Part shown: piece by piece, positions 25,366-38,600 of the stretch | Layout: each line of letters begins with the position of its first letter | Numbering within the stretch: the stretch's first letter is position 1 | Assembly: GCF_023278565.1 (NCBI RefSeq) | Contig: NC_064672.1 | Coordinates: 1,426,001-1,490,000, forward strand | DNA from: Colletotrichum lupini | Taxonomy: Eukaryota; Ascomycota; Sordariomycetes; Glomerellales; Glomerellaceae | Length of the DNA stretch: 64,000 nt | Direction of reading: 5' to 3' | The notes under the pieces: generated by a model | What the model was told of the DNA's origin: nothing | Database searches by the model: none | What the model saw: only the letters and a program-made list of their open reading frames with translations | Made by a program: the position numbers and the translations under genes

Positions 25366-26063
25366 AAGTCTGGACGTGAATCTCCGGCGATTGCAACAGA
25401 GGAGGGGTCTTACCAACACTTCAGGGACCAACTAAGCGCCCTTACTACGGAGTGGTTTGGCGATTCTCCGGAAGCAGAGCCACTTGAGTGGTAGAAAAGA
25501 ACGAAAAAGGAAGCAAGGCGGCAGTAGTATCATGAGATGTATGTCGCCTGTCTTCCATGTGTATGGGCTCAAAGGGAGATGTAGTTATGCGTGAACAAAG
25601 TGATATATACACAACCATCAACAGAATAAAAATCTGGATCAAAGTTATCTGCTGTTCCTCAAAATGCTGCGCAAAGAATCTGTGAATGAATGTAAGGAAA
25701 TGCTCTCTTGGCTTCTTGTGCAAGGGGGAAAGAAGGCCAAAGAAAAGGATCTTCGTCCGCTCACCGTCCTGAACCATGCTTCCCACTGCGTGGATTAACC
25801 TACTAATCAGCTTGAAGAGAACAAGGCAGGAGTTTTGCAATAGTGATTGGGTAATAGTGTACAGACATATCCAGATAGAATTATTTGGTACGTTGATAGG
25901 ACAATGACCAATTCATGCCTTTCCTTTCCATCTCTTTCCGGTTTCCTCCCTCTCCCCTCCCCGCGACTCCGCTTCGCTTCGCTTACTTTCCATTACTACT
26001 CCATTTCCAAGCAGTACATGCCAACAAAGAGTTTGCTATCAGTACTTCCAAGCAATGACCATT
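25366..26063. other. Convergent intergenic region
   Basis: This 698-bp gap separates the 3' ends of the KH-protein gene and the acyl-CoA synthetase. AATAAA-like and T-rich sequences occur in it (for example around 25623), and it probably holds both 3' UTRs and polyadenylation signals. Nothing coding was seen. Confidence 0.5.
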
Positions 26064-28511
26064 TTAGTTGCCAAAAGCCTTATCCATCTGCTTCTTGTAC
26101 TTATCCTTGATCGCTCTTCTGTTCACCTTTTGTGTCGCAGTGACGAGACCCTAAGAAACCAACTTATTAGATGCTGATGAATGGAGCGAGGGGGGATCTT
26201 TGGGGGGAAGGGGGGAGACTTACGCTATCGGGTGTCCACTCCTCCTCGCAGAGGACGACGCCGCCGACAATCTCAAGACCAGAGAGTCCAGCCTTCTTTC
26301 CGTTGGAGATGAGATCCTTGAGAACGGCGTCGACGACTTTGCTGTCAGTGTGCATGCTGTGCTCATCAACACCAAGCTTCTTCGCCTCCTCGGCGAGGAC
26401 CTTTTCATTGGGAGCCACGACGGCGATGGCGCGGGAGTGCTCGCCGTCGCCGTAGACCATGATGTTGGCGACAAAGGGGCTGCCGCGGTAGACGGATTCC
26501 ATCTTCTCGAGGGCAATGTACTCTCCACCCTGCATCTTGACGAGGTTCTTGACGCGATCAATGACCTTGACGTGGCCGACCTTGTCGAACTCGCCAATGT
26601 CACCCGTCTTGAACCAGCCGTCCTCGGTAATGGCCTTGGCCGTCTCTTCGGGGTTCTTGTAATACTCCTTCAGCACGGCGGGTCCCTTGACCCAGATTTC
26701 ACCCTGGGGAGGGTTGGAGTCGGCGTAGTAGTTCAGATCGGGGATGGACACGAGCTTGAGGTCAACAGCAGCGGGAATGGAACCAATAGCATCGGAAGTG
26801 TACTCCAGGGGGTCACCGAGGGCACCGTTGGCGGCTGTCTCGGTCAGTCCGTAACCTGTCAACATAGGCGCCAGGGTCATGGACAGGAAGTGCTTCGTCC
26901 CATCCGAGATACCGCTCGCGCCATTCATAATGAAGCGGAGACGACCACCCGTCAACTCGCGAACCTTCTTGAAGACGACATTGTCAAAGATGGTAGCGCC
27001 GGGAAGACCGTGCTTGACCATGAAAGTCTTATAGTTGAAGGCTCCCCAGAAGAGGGCCTTGATGAGAGGGCCAGAGCTGTTGACCTTGGCAATGACACCC
27101 TTCTTCACCGTCTCCCAAATTTGAGGCACACCAACCAAGGCCGTCGGCCGGAACTCGCGCATGTCACCAGCGCAGTTCTTGACCGACGTATCCGAAAGGG
27201 TTCTCGGGTTACCATAACCAAGGGTGCCACCCACGAACAAGACGAGGTTTTCCAGTACGAGCTCAAAGATGTGGGCCAAGGGCAAGTATGCCAGAACATA
27301 TTCCTTGTTGCTGACACACTCTTCGACGCAGGTCCAGAGACCAGTAACTGAGCGTAACACTTAGCATCTGCAGTATATTGAACCTCAAGAAAGATGACTT
27401 ACTCGCAGCCACAGTTCCAGCGTGAGTCATGGGCACACCTTTCGGCGGACCCGTGGAACCAGAAGTGTACATGATGCAGAACAAGTCCTCAGGCTTTGCC
27501 TCTACGGTCTCAACGGGGTTCTCCTCGCCTAATGCACGCACCTCCTCGATACTAACAAGTTTGATATCGGGGTTGGCCTTCTTGAAGGCGTCGACTTCAG
27601 TGCCATCGGAAAAGAGGGAGCTGTTGTTGTAGATGACAAACTTGACATTTTCGGCCTTCTTCAGAGCACCGCTTGCTGTCTTGAGGAGTTGAGGGTCGAT
27701 GTACATAGCATCGGCATTGGACTGGAGCAGCGAATGCTCGACGCCGCTGGCGCCGAGGGTATCGTAAGCGGTGACAATAGAGATGGACTGGGAGCCGCAG
27801 GCGTGGGACATGGCCATCCAGTTTGCACTAGATTCCAGAAGGTCGGGTTAGCTTCTTCTCGGCAGGCCCAGACTCGGAGGGGTTCGAGTGCGGAGTGCTC
27901 GGGACCTTGGATCTGGGAGGATAGGTAGGACAAAGAGGGTTCTGCTCTCGGACGTACGTTGTGGTAGCGAATAGGTGGACTCTGCTTCCTTTGCTCAGAC
28001 CCAGCTTCCGCAGGCCTGAGCCAATCTGGTTGATATAGGTGAGGAGGTCGGCATAGGTCAGGTAAGAGTAACGGGACAGCTCGAAATACTGCCACTCTTT
28101 TTCAACCTCTATGACCTCTCCATCGACATTCTTGGGGACCTTCTTCTTCTCCTTGTGAAGGTGCACGAGCTTCCTGGTGCCAACGGCAGGCTCGTTAGGG
28201 TAGACCTGGGCACTTCGCTTGACAATGTCGTAGACGGTGTGAACGTCGGGATGGGGTTGGGTTCGGAGACCATTCTTGGCTTTCCAATGGCGACGGGGAA
28301 GAGTCTCGCCCTCAACGCGCTCGTACCCAGGCGACTCGACAGAGAAGGGAGGTTTGTGCACCTGGTACAAGGGCATCACGCCCGTCGTGTAGTCTGGCAT
28401 ATCGGCGGCGGTGGGGTTCGTAGGGAATCTGGCGTAGAATAGAGCGGTGAGGATGGCGACGAGGAGGACGAGGACGGCGGTGATGTTGGACGGAATGATG
28501 GCAGAGTTCAC
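26064..28511 (-). CDS. Long-chain acyl-CoA synthetase (FAA1/FAA4-like); start uncertain
   Basis: Activates long-chain fatty acids to acyl-CoA with ATP, probably at ER, lipid-droplet or peroxisomal membranes. Inferred exons are 28511-27958, 27827-27403, 27347-26224 and 26150-26064; they keep frame and encode about 729 residues. Seen: an N-terminal hydrophobic segment (AVLVLLVAILTALFYARF), the AMP-binding P-loop YTSGSTGPPKG, GYGLTE, GWFKTGDIGE, and the fatty-acyl-CoA synthetase signature around DRVKNLVKMQGGEY. Similarity starts before any ATG: the 28511 boundary is a GTG, and the first in-frame ATG (28400) would remove the membrane segment. A CTAG acceptor 18-21 nt upstream of the GTG (28529-28532) suggests an additional small first exon further upstream. 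Convergent with the KH-protein gene. Confidence 0.9.
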
Positions 28512-31500
28512 GGAAGCAAGCCTAGGGAGGATGATGATGATGATGAACGGACACGGAATTGACGGATGGGCCGAGGCGGGGGAGGGAGCTCTGAGGTAAA
28601 GCTACGGGTTTCGAGGTGAGCTAGGTGAATGACGGCAGTAAGTTTGCAATTTTGAGGTGGTCGAAGAGGTTGGCCGGAAGGGTTGTATGGTCGGAGCTTT
28701 TCTTCTCGCAAATATTTGGCAAAGATGAGGGGGAACGTGAGACTTTGACAGAGCCGATGAGGAGGAGCTTCTTGGAAATGCTGGCTGTCGGCTGGGTTAC
28801 GTAGCTGTATCCGTAGCTGTAGCTGTAGCTGCTGGCACACGAGACTCGAGAGCAGTGCGTCGAGTGAGTACGTGCGTGTGTGCGGGCAGGAGGCGCAAAA
28901 GTTACGTGCGCAGCAAAAGATGGGCAACGGGACTTTAATTGCGTCACGGTTGAGAGCTGGGGAGCATGGGGCATCCAATGGAATGGGGTCTGGAGCTGAT
29001 AGACAGGCAAACAGCAGTGCAGCAGTGCAGCAGCAGCAGCAGCTGGCAGGGACTGCACTACAGGGTACTGAGGGTAGGGATGTCGCAGGTAGGTAGATCC
29101 GCCACCGGCCGATGCTTGGGTGGGTCTCCCGCGCATCAGGCAAGGTACGTATCTTTCATGTTGTCCCCCATCCCGAATTTCTGAGGTAATTCCCCTTCTC
29201 CCATTGCATATTGTCTGGGCACATCTCAAGCACACCTGTCCCTGGGGTGGGAATGCTGAGCCACTAGTCAAGCTCCCTGCCAGGCCGGGGCTGCATTTGT
29301 CTTGGTGGCCGCAGACATGAGAGCTAATTAGAGCTACCTCTGTCGATTATTATCAGCCTCTACGTTACCTTGCTTGCAACGTACGACGACAACGAGAATA
29401 TGGATCGTGGACAGCCACGACGGCTTGGCTGCTTGGCTGCAGCTATGTACTGCAGAATCTGGTAATCAGATCTTGTTCCGGCGATTCCAGAGAGTCTCAG
29501 CATAGGGGCATATGACCTTTTTCTGGTCAGCCTTGGGCAATGTGGCAAGCTCTGGAAGCTGGAAGAGCCGGAGTGGCATACGTACGCCCGTGGCACAGCA
29601 CTACGGAGTAGACAGCTCTTCTTCCTCCTCCTCAACCACCACACTTTACATCTGCAACGTTAGGTGCTCACCTGGAGAAGGATCTTACTTGCCTCGGCCT
29701 CACGAGTTTCAACAGCAGCGAAGACCGAGTGAAATGACAGCTTCTTGTGGGCCAAATGCAACCCGCCGGTCGCTGCTCAGTCAGGACCATTAACCAGCAC
29801 CAGGGCCGTTGCTAGCGTGCGGATAAAAAAGAGGGGAGGAAACTGGGCTGCTCCTCCTCGGCTTGGCACGTTCCTTGGGTAAGATGCAAGATGCGAGATC
29901 GCTCTTGCCTGTCCTTTACCTTCTTCATTACCTTGTTTCGTGCTTTCCTATTGAGAATATGATAGGACCAATTGCTCTTGTGACAACTCTTTCCTGCCTA
30001 TTTCATTTGTACTTAGGTATCTACTCTGAGTCTGTGTCATAAATCTTACTCGTTCTCAACACTTCATCACTTGGTCTTGGGCACTCTCCAGATGACCTTC
30101 ATTCCCCGCCTATGCTGACAACTTGGCAACTTGTTCTCTCCAACAATTATCCCCAACGCTCAACAATGCTACACTCCATCAATGATGACGCACAAATACT
30201 AGACAATGAACAAGCACATGACAGAAGGCTTCGGTGTCGGTGGCAGCCCACGCTCGAGTCCGAGCAGGGAAGGTCGGAAAATGTCCAAGGTCAAAGGCTG
30301 CAGTCTGCAATCTGCAATCTGCAGAGAACTTCCGATGAAGACGGCGTACCCGTACCGCCCGAGGAAAGGTTTTGGTCCACATCTCGATATCGAAATGGGC
30401 TTTTGTTAAATTATCTTCTGCAGGCCTTTTGACTCGAAAAAAACCGGGACCGAACCACTCGCGCCGCGACGCCTGTTCAGAGTACAAACGAATACTCCGT
30501 AGATAACCCCGACCGCCACGGAAACACGGCTTCTTTGGTCTCGGAGCTCCTCTTGTCAAACCTCGCCTATCTACGCGACTCTGCTGACAACTGATAATGG
30601 CTGGGTTCCTCATCCGCTCACGTGCAAATTCCAGCCTCAATTGCTGACACATGCGGCGGACATGCGCCGACAGCCGAGGCCAGAGCAAAGAAAAAGAGGC
30701 TCCCTCCAGTGGGCTCCCTGGCATCTGAGTGCCACTGTGCCACTGTCTCTATCCACCTGCAGCCAAACCCTGCTTTGCTCCAACGATCCTGCTCTATGCG
30801 GACGGGCAGCATCTTGGGCATATCCCCAAACGACAACCCGTTCGTTATCCGAATTCCCTCCAAGACAGAGTTCGGTTCATCACACAATTTCAACCAACCG
30901 TCCGAGCTTCCTGTCTGCGATCCTTTTGCCTCTGACTTGCTACTCGCATCTCACCACTTTTGAGGCTATCCCCACGCTGCGAAACTGCCGACATATGTCG
31001 TGCTGACGCTCTGCCCAATCCTGCCGAGTCGTGCGCCTGAGTCAGACTTGGTCCTCGTCATGAAGAAAAGTCCACGGCCAGCCCGCATGAATGTCGCTTG
31101 AACGTTGGGGAAGCTATGGCCACAGTGAGCCACCAGTAGCTGAAGCCCGGCCCAGGAGTTTGCAACGTCTTCAGCTTGTTGTTCCAGCTTGATACTGGGA
31201 GCAGACCAGAAAACATCAAACCCCTCATATACACCATGGCGACGGCGTGCTTTGCGGTGGCCAAGGGGACTGTCATGGAAACCACAAAAACCAAACAAAG
31301 TGGTCGAACACGGCTCAGGTCAAGATCCGGACCGCACGCGGTGAGAGTTCATCGTGTGGCCGCCGGTCAAAGAGCAATTAATAGCAGCACTCCGTCCATC
31401 TCAATCTTACACACACACTTTATCTCTCCTCTCGATGCGGGCCGAGCGTTCAGACGGACCCGATCAAGAATCCGGTCCTCGAGGGAACTTGTCTCCTAGT

Positions 31501-32410
31501 CGGAGATCCATTCGGGCCCCTCATCCCGGTACAGCAAGCGGCCAGCTTTGCCAACCTCGAAATAAGTGTGAGTTGGGTAGGACGTCGGACAAAAACAATC
31601 ACACAGCCAGAGACGTCCAGACACCATAATGCCTCCCAATATGCCAGCCCTGTGCCCCATTCACGCACGTGTGCTGCATCGTCAGCTTTGATAAACATGC
31701 CTCCCCAGCGTCGAGCCCGTCGTTGTGCTAGCGGGATCTACGCTGGTCTAACGGCTTACACTTTGGGACTAAAACAGCACCGCTCGGCACTCCCTCGTAC
31801 CACAGGGCCGTGTGTTTAGCCTCATCCTCTACAGACAGGAACGCTGCACTCACGTAAACATGCAGCAATCTAGTGGCCCTGCCGTGTTGTAGGCAAGCCA
31901 GATGGTGTCCTCTGCTGCAACTAACGGCCATCGTAGTTCTAGAATGGACTTCCCCCATCGGACTATTACCTCCACCATCGTGTCTCTCCCGTCCCTCGCG
32001 CGACCAATCAGCTAACACCAGCGGCCGGACCGCTCGACCTCCGACCTCCGACCTTGCTGCACAGTTCTCGAAATATACTCGTCGTCACCAGTGTCACAAC
32101 ATTGAAACGCCCCTTTTGCAAGCCCCGAGCGTGCACCTACACAACGTGCCCCAAGAGCCACAAGCACAGAGACGCCCAAGGGAGGCCTGGGTCCTGTCGC
32201 CTGGCGGAGACTCTGAAAGGAGGCGGCGGGGAGGCGCACCTCCGAGACGTGTTGTCGGCACGGCATTGATGATATTAAGATAGAGTTATGTCGCAGCTGT
32301 TTCCCTCTCTCTTTCGAGATGAACTCCTGTCCTGTTTCCCGCCGATCTAGAGCTGCTGACTGGCTTCGAACACAGCCCCCCTGCTTCCTGTCTCGCGGTA
32401 GCCAGCCACC
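28512..32410. other. Divergent intergenic region, 3.9 kb
   Basis: This lies between the head-to-head acyl-CoA synthetase and membrane-protein genes. It should contain both promoters and possibly a missing first exon of the synthetase. The synthetase-proximal part is Ser/Pro-like in translation, with repeated GTAGCT units near 28800 and a CAG-rich tract at 29012-29043. TACGGAGTA occurs at 29602-29610 and its reverse complement at 30493-30501. No open frame shows a recognisable domain. Confidence 0.45.
29012..29043 (+). repeat. CAG-rich imperfect trinucleotide repeat
   Basis: A run of CAG and CAGTG units ending in five consecutive CAG/CAGC units, in noncoding sequence upstream of the acyl-CoA synthetase. 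Confidence 0.85.
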
Positions 32411-34089
32411 ATGTCGCGATTGTGTGGTATGCGCCCTGAAGGGCTGGTGAGTTGCTTCCATTTCCATGGTCCTTGGCCAGCGTCCTGTAATATTGTAGCT
32501 AATGCTCGGCCCAGACGGTAGACTCGAGGTTCAGTCCTCTTCCGTCGATGTGTTTCTTCGATACCATCATCATCCCTTTACCGGCGTGGATTCGTCTGAC
32601 AGTCACTTTCGCCCTTTTCCACTTCATTGTGCCGGTTCTCATCGTCGACAAGATTAAGCGATATACCGTGAAGAAAGAATGGCAGAGGCATGCTCAATTA
32701 TCCGTCTATTTCTTCTCTATACTCGTCGTGTTTCTCATGGAGATTATGGAAATCGCCAGACTCGCAGAGATTCGCTATGCCATTGGCCTTCTTCCTTTCG
32801 TCTTTGCTGGCTGCGGCGTATGTGCAGTCATGCAGGCCACCCGCGGCATCAAGGGCAAGATTCGCAATTGGCAGGTGGCTAACATCATTTTCTGGATCAT
32901 GAGCGTCGCTGTCACCATTATCAAGATCCTCACGATTCAGCGCTCAAGCATGCGATTCCCCGAGTTCCGGCGAATGGGAACCGACTATCCGACGACGCAC
33001 CAGGTCCAGGACTTGGCCGTCATTGCCGGGTTCTACGTCCTTCTCTTGATCAACGAGATTGCGCTCTTCTTCCAGAAGACTTGGGAAGAGACTGTCGACG
33101 CTGAGAACATCAAAAAGCTCCGCCTCACCAGGTCGATCAGCGACCAAGCCCGCTACGATCTCACCCGGGCTATTGAGGAGGGCTACTACCCCTCGGGCGT
33201 CACGTATCTGACCCTTAGACTCGAGGGCGAATCTCAGAGCGAGAAGGCCGTCAGCAAGGACGACATTCTCAAGAAGACGGCCAGCATGGACGCTTCTATC
33301 GCAGGGTCGTCTTCCAGCGAGAAGACGGCTGGCAAGAGGCTCACGGATGAGGATTCCATCGAACCAGTACCCATGATACCCCCTAGCTTCAGACGCAACA
33401 GTGAGCGGTGGTCGTCGGCCATGACGCTCAAGGATGCTGCCGGAGATGACATGAACGAGAAGGTCGGCGGCAAGGACAACAACAAGAAGCGCGGCAGCGA
33501 GAGGTGGTCGAATGCCATGACAATCAAGGAGCCCACAGCTCTCCGTGACTGTCATGACAAGCGTGTGTCAAGCTTCGCCTCCCCGATGGTTGCCGACATC
33601 GACGAGATCACACCCCTGGACCCCCCTTCCACCTCATTCTCCAGATATGAAGACGAGCATGCCGCGCAGAAAGCCATGCTTCTCGACAGCCCCTTCCCCA
33701 TGAAAGAACTTCCCGACAGGCGCTCCTTCATGCTCAAGCCCTCGCGCCCCAACACCGAGAGATGGTCCAACGCCATGACTCTGCGCGGCGAGCCGTCATC
33801 CGGCAGCGGCAGCCAGGAGCCTTCGCCCAAGGAGCATAAGGAGTATATGCCCTCGGCGCCCCCGGCCGCGGCGACGGCTCCGACCACGCCGGAGCGCAGG
33901 GCTTCGGCTAGCGAGCGGAACATGATGAGGAGATACTCTGACGCCTCCACACGGTCTATCAGGAGGTTTTCTGCACGCAGTGACCTCCGCGAGGCGGCGG
34001 CCACAGCGGCGGCGTTTGTGGATGGTGATGAGCCGCTCACTTCGCCAACGGAAGCGCATCCTTTGCAGCCGAATCACCACACGCCATAA
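32411..34089 (+). CDS. Unknown fungal five-helix membrane protein with repeated ERWS-N/S-AMTL motif
   Basis: I do not recognise a characterised family. Two inferred exons, 32411-32446 and 32515-34089, give 536 residues. The first ATG sits in a perfect GCCACCATG context and encodes MSRLCGMRPEGL; the donor is GTGAGT, and the second exon begins in frame at TVDSRFSPLPS. Starting at the internal ATG (32548) would remove only 23 residues. The N-terminal half has five hydrophobic helices (for example HFIVPVLIV, FSILVVFLM, LLPFVFAGCGV, IIFWIMSVAVTII, AGFYVLLLI). The C-terminal about 300 residues are hydrophilic, rich in Ser, Lys and Glu, and carry three copies of an ERWS-[NS]-AMT-[IL] motif plus a Pro/Ala-rich stretch. 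I infer a plasma- or endo-membrane protein with a long cytosolic tail, perhaps phosphorylated. Confidence 0.8.
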
Positions 34090-35679
34090 ATGAGCACAGC
34101 GATGACACCGCTACGAATTCTCTTACCACCTTGACGCAGATTGTTATCCATCATTCTCGAATGTTCGAGATGAGGGAGGCTAGTGTATAATGAAAAAATA
34201 TGTAAATCCAACCACCAGATAGGTACCCGGGTAAAGGCGTCAATCGACTGGGCTTTGGGGCGCCGCCGGGCGAGGAGGCGTTTGGATCGGGTTCCCGTTT
34301 CTCCCTTTGTAGGTATCCTCCCCCATTTCACCAAACTTTCCTTTTTTCGAATGTAAAATCACACACTATTTAATGAGGCTATGGATCAAAGTCTCACAAG
34401 ATCTTTCTTTCTTCTTTTTTGCAATATAGATCGACCAAGGGGGGATATAGGATAATTATCGGATGATGAGTGGCTTGTTTCCCAAAAATTGTGATGTGCT
34501 TGACCTATGCGACGCTACGGACACTACGGACGTCAATTGATGTTTTCCCCCCGGCGCTAAACTCGGTGTGAGGCTCCATTAGGTGTGGGATTAGACAGCT
34601 TGCAATATAGGCGTAGGTATTCGGGATGACGGCAAGACGGGTAGGCGTGGCGGGTAGGTTAGGTAGCGTAGGATGCGAAGGTGGCTTGCTTGGCTTGTAT
34701 AGCTTTGACTGATGGGATATTCTTGTTGTGATAGGTATACGTACTCGAAGAACAAAAGGTTCAATGGACAGACATACAACCGAGATTCGACCTGAGCTTG
34801 GCATGGACATTGGCTTTGTGTAGGTACACACGTTACTATGATAATCCACTGCATTGTCGAGAAAAGTCTCGTCCCATTCTTGATGATTCGTGGATATGGT
34901 ATTCAAAACACCCCATGGGTAGTCATCTTGGATTCGATCCATGGGGACACAAACCCATGGGTACACCCAAAAAACACTCACAAGGACCCAAATCACAATC
35001 ACCCAAGAGGACTCGACCCCCAAATTTACCCACGAGAAACTCCAGATCCAATGATACTCGTGCTACGACACCTTATTTCTCCAAAGCCTTTCTCAGAATA
35101 CGTTTTCTTTGGCGTACAAGCTTCTTTCACGTCAGGCAGGGCAAGGTTCGCCCCATGGACGCTAAGTTCAGTGCTCAAGGTCACGTCAGAACTGGGCTTC
35201 AACAGATAAGCATGATCTAGACTCACCTGCAATTCGATCCCGTCATACCGGTACCCTGTAGGAACCGAATCGCAATTCAGTCCCGAAAATCGAGTCCTTC
35301 TAGTTTGCATATCTCTCGATCAAGATGCGCATGTAGAACTCTTTCATTGTATAAACTATACTGTCGTGGCCTCATAGCGAATCCCATTACCCCCACACAA
35401 ACAAAAAGGGGCTTTCAACAAACCGCCTAGACGCCATGCTTATAAAGCGCTCGAAACACATCGGCCTCTCTTTCGACTCAGGTAATACACACCCACCCAC
35501 ACACACAATCACACGCACATCATTGCCATGCTGGGAAAGCAACATACGCACATCCCCGTTCTATACATGAAAGAAGGAATGAGAGAAGTGCTTTCGAGAT
35601 AATCCAGAATCTTTCTAGTACCTCGCCATGTGACATCCTTCTCCCCCAACTCCAATTCTCTATTACCACCACTTACTTC
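34090..35679. other. Convergent intergenic region, 1.6 kb
   Basis: This region separates the 3' ends of the membrane-protein and deubiquitinase genes. It contains two CCCATGGG palindromes (around 34911 and 34963) and a short ACAC-rich stretch near 35490. The flanks probably serve as 3' UTRs. No gene was seen in the middle. Confidence 0.45.
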
Positions 35680-38600
35680 TCATCTCCCCGTCGACCGGCC
35701 GCCTTTTCTCCGGAAGAAGATAAGATACGGCACGTCGCTGCTGCCGTTTCTGAACACCGTATCGCTTACGTCAGACCCTCGTCCTGTCCCATCGATTCGA
35801 ATGTGAGTGACTTTGGAATCGTTGATCTTGTACCAAGCCGCCGGGTCGGGGGTGTTGGAGTCTCTGACATAGGCGTAATAGTGTCCAGTACTGATGGATG
35901 ATCCCGAGTGGACAATGACAGCGTAGCACTCATAGTCGAACGGGAGCTCAAATTTCTGGTCCGGTGGAGGACCCACCGTCTGGCGTTCTTCAGGCGGTAT
36001 AAAGAACTCGTCGAGGTTGAATTTGTTGAAGTCCCACGTAATCTTGCTGCTGTCCTTTGATGCTCTACCGTACTCCGTGTAACTGAATCGTTTCAAAGAG
36101 AGACAAAATAGTTCAGGCATCCGTGCAAGCTTGGACTGTTTTCTGCCCTGTACCCTTTTCTTGCAGTTGTCGCATTGATAGTCCGCAAGAATTTCGGGTT
36201 CGAGTAACGACCTCACGCAGTCTTCAAGGGTGTGAAGCTTTGAGTTGACGGGCACCGAAAGAAAGTCGTAGTGAGACCAGGTGTATGTGCGGTTGTTGCA
36301 CTGCGTGCAGACCACAGTCGAAAGCTCCAAGCCTCGCCAGTATTTGTCGACGATGGATAAGTTCTTCTTCTGATATTGACCCCACCACTCGTAACTGCCT
36401 TGCAACATTGATTTGCCGCCCCCCATTTGAGGCGGAGGGATATTGTCTGGTTCAGCGCGGTCTCGACGTTGATTTGTCTCGTCGTGGAGGTAGGTTAGGA
36501 GCCATGACATGAATTCTTGAGCATCCTGTTGTCGACTGCCACCGAACTCATCGCCCTTATCCTTGATGCGGCTCTTCTCGCAGACTGATCGAGAATAGTC
36601 CTGTTGCTAGTCAGCAGTTGTTACTCTGAGAAGGATGAGCAAGACAAACCATAAGCGTTTGAGCCTTCATAACGTCAAACTTGCCAGATTCTAGCCAGTG
36701 GAACAAGTTGGATAAGATCCGAGACATCAACTGGGGGTGATCATTCTTCTCGTCGGCCTTCCTTGGTACCTTGTACATGTTTTGCCACTCAAACGAGGCG
36801 AGCTCTCTGCCAAACCCAGGCGACATTCGAAGGACTTGGATTGTGCTGTTGGCATAGCACCACACACCAGGGTTGTTGAGACCTGTGATGTGCAAAGTAT
36901 CCTTGGCGGCGTTTGCGACCGAGGGAGAATCTGGACGAGCAAGGGGACCCTGCTTCAGATTCCGGCCCTGAGCAGCCATAGCAATACCGGCGTGAGCCTC
37001 GTGATCATCCTGGGTCTGCGATAACCCACTGTAACTCGGACGAGGCACAGCCGGCGCGGGTCGAGTAGGCGGCGATGGTAACTCGGAGTAGATATCGCCA
37101 TGATGTTGGGAGTAGCCATGGTTTGGCCGATCAGGGCTGATTGGCGACTGCATGGATTCCTGCTCTGTGGCTACCGCAGGGAATCTTCTCAAAAATTCCT
37201 CTGTACTGCGCACATGCATGAAACCGGGAGACCGCGCCGTCTCAATCTCAGCATGGTGCAGTGTTTCCTCCCAGAGCTTGACCTCTTCGGGCCTCAATGG
37301 CGTCACCTTGTACTTCCTGCTAGGCTTGGAGATGGAGATGGCAGGTTTCAACGGAGAACGAGCCATGGGTGCTCTAACAGCACCGGCAGTCTGTGAAGTG
37401 GCGAGGGCGCTTCTGCCCATGAGGTCGGTCCAAGCATCTAAGCCTCCTTGTAGCAGCTTAGGAGGGTTCTTCAAGTCTTTACCGTAGTTGAAGTACGTTA
37501 ATGCGCGTTGAAGAGACAGTAAAGCAGCAGCGTCCATATCGGGAGAGATGTAGCGCGGTATTGAGTCCGAATCCTGGTCGTGAAACACCACAAGATCGAA
37601 AGCATCCCGCCTTTCGAAATGGTGGTACTCCTGAGGAGGCGAGAGGACCATGCTCTCGGCTATTTGCTCCGCTGTGATATTTCCTCGTAGGAGAATGCTA
37701 GGTTCAATGCAGATGACCGCTTGCGAAAGTATGTGGCCTTCGTCAAAGTCCTCTCGACCCCGAACATCGATAATTAAGACTTGTAGGGTTGCGGAGCCCC
37801 TTTTGATGTAGTTCATTAGATCGTCAGCAGTAATTGAATCGCCCTCGGGTATCGAAATGCTAGAGGTTCTGGAAGTAGCGGCAGCATTGGAGGCATTAAA
37901 GTAGTCGGCTGATGATCTACTAGCCGCAACGACGGTATTGATAGAAGCTGAAGAGCCTGTCCGACTGAACAGGCCCCTTGGTGTGCTCGAAGGCAGTGAA
38001 GCCGCTTCGTTGGATACAGTCCCCCTGGCCGGGCTGTAGATCGCATCTGGCATCTTGGGCAGATCTGGTAGGCTTGTCACGACGGCCACCTTTGGCTTGT
38101 CGGGCGGATCTGGCATCGCTCTTGGTCCTGCCGGTCTTGGGGGCATAATGGGGTGCGTCCGTATGCGGGGGTCCTGACCGGGCAATGCCACCGGTCCTCG
38201 CAGATTGGCGAAACGGGCAGCCAAGTCTTCGGCGGCCTTGCTTTTAGGAAGGCCAGAGCCGCCGGCCCCGGAACGTATCACGTTCCCATGCAGCGACTGG
38301 GGCTTCGGTTGAACCGCCGGCTTCGTTTTCGTTGCCGGCGACCCGTGGGCCTGCGTCCCGGCTTCGGCTCGTGTGGGGCTCAGGCCCGGGGGGCTTTGCG
38401 GTGTCCGCGGGCGGATGGCATCCCCGTTGCTGATGGAAGTTGGTCTTGATATGGTGGGTCTTACGCCCGTTTTCTGGTTATCCGCAATGATGTCGGCCTT
38501 GATCTTTTCAAAGTTTCCATGCTGTGAATCTATCTTCTTCATGAGGGCGGTGTAAATGCGGTTCAGATCCCCGCGGCCGCCCTTGACCGACACGGACTCG

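Noticed and set aside
26200..27351. 383-codon plus-strand frame over the acyl-CoA synthetase
   Set aside because: It is the mirror of the conserved AMP-binding enzyme on the minus strand and has no domain of its own.
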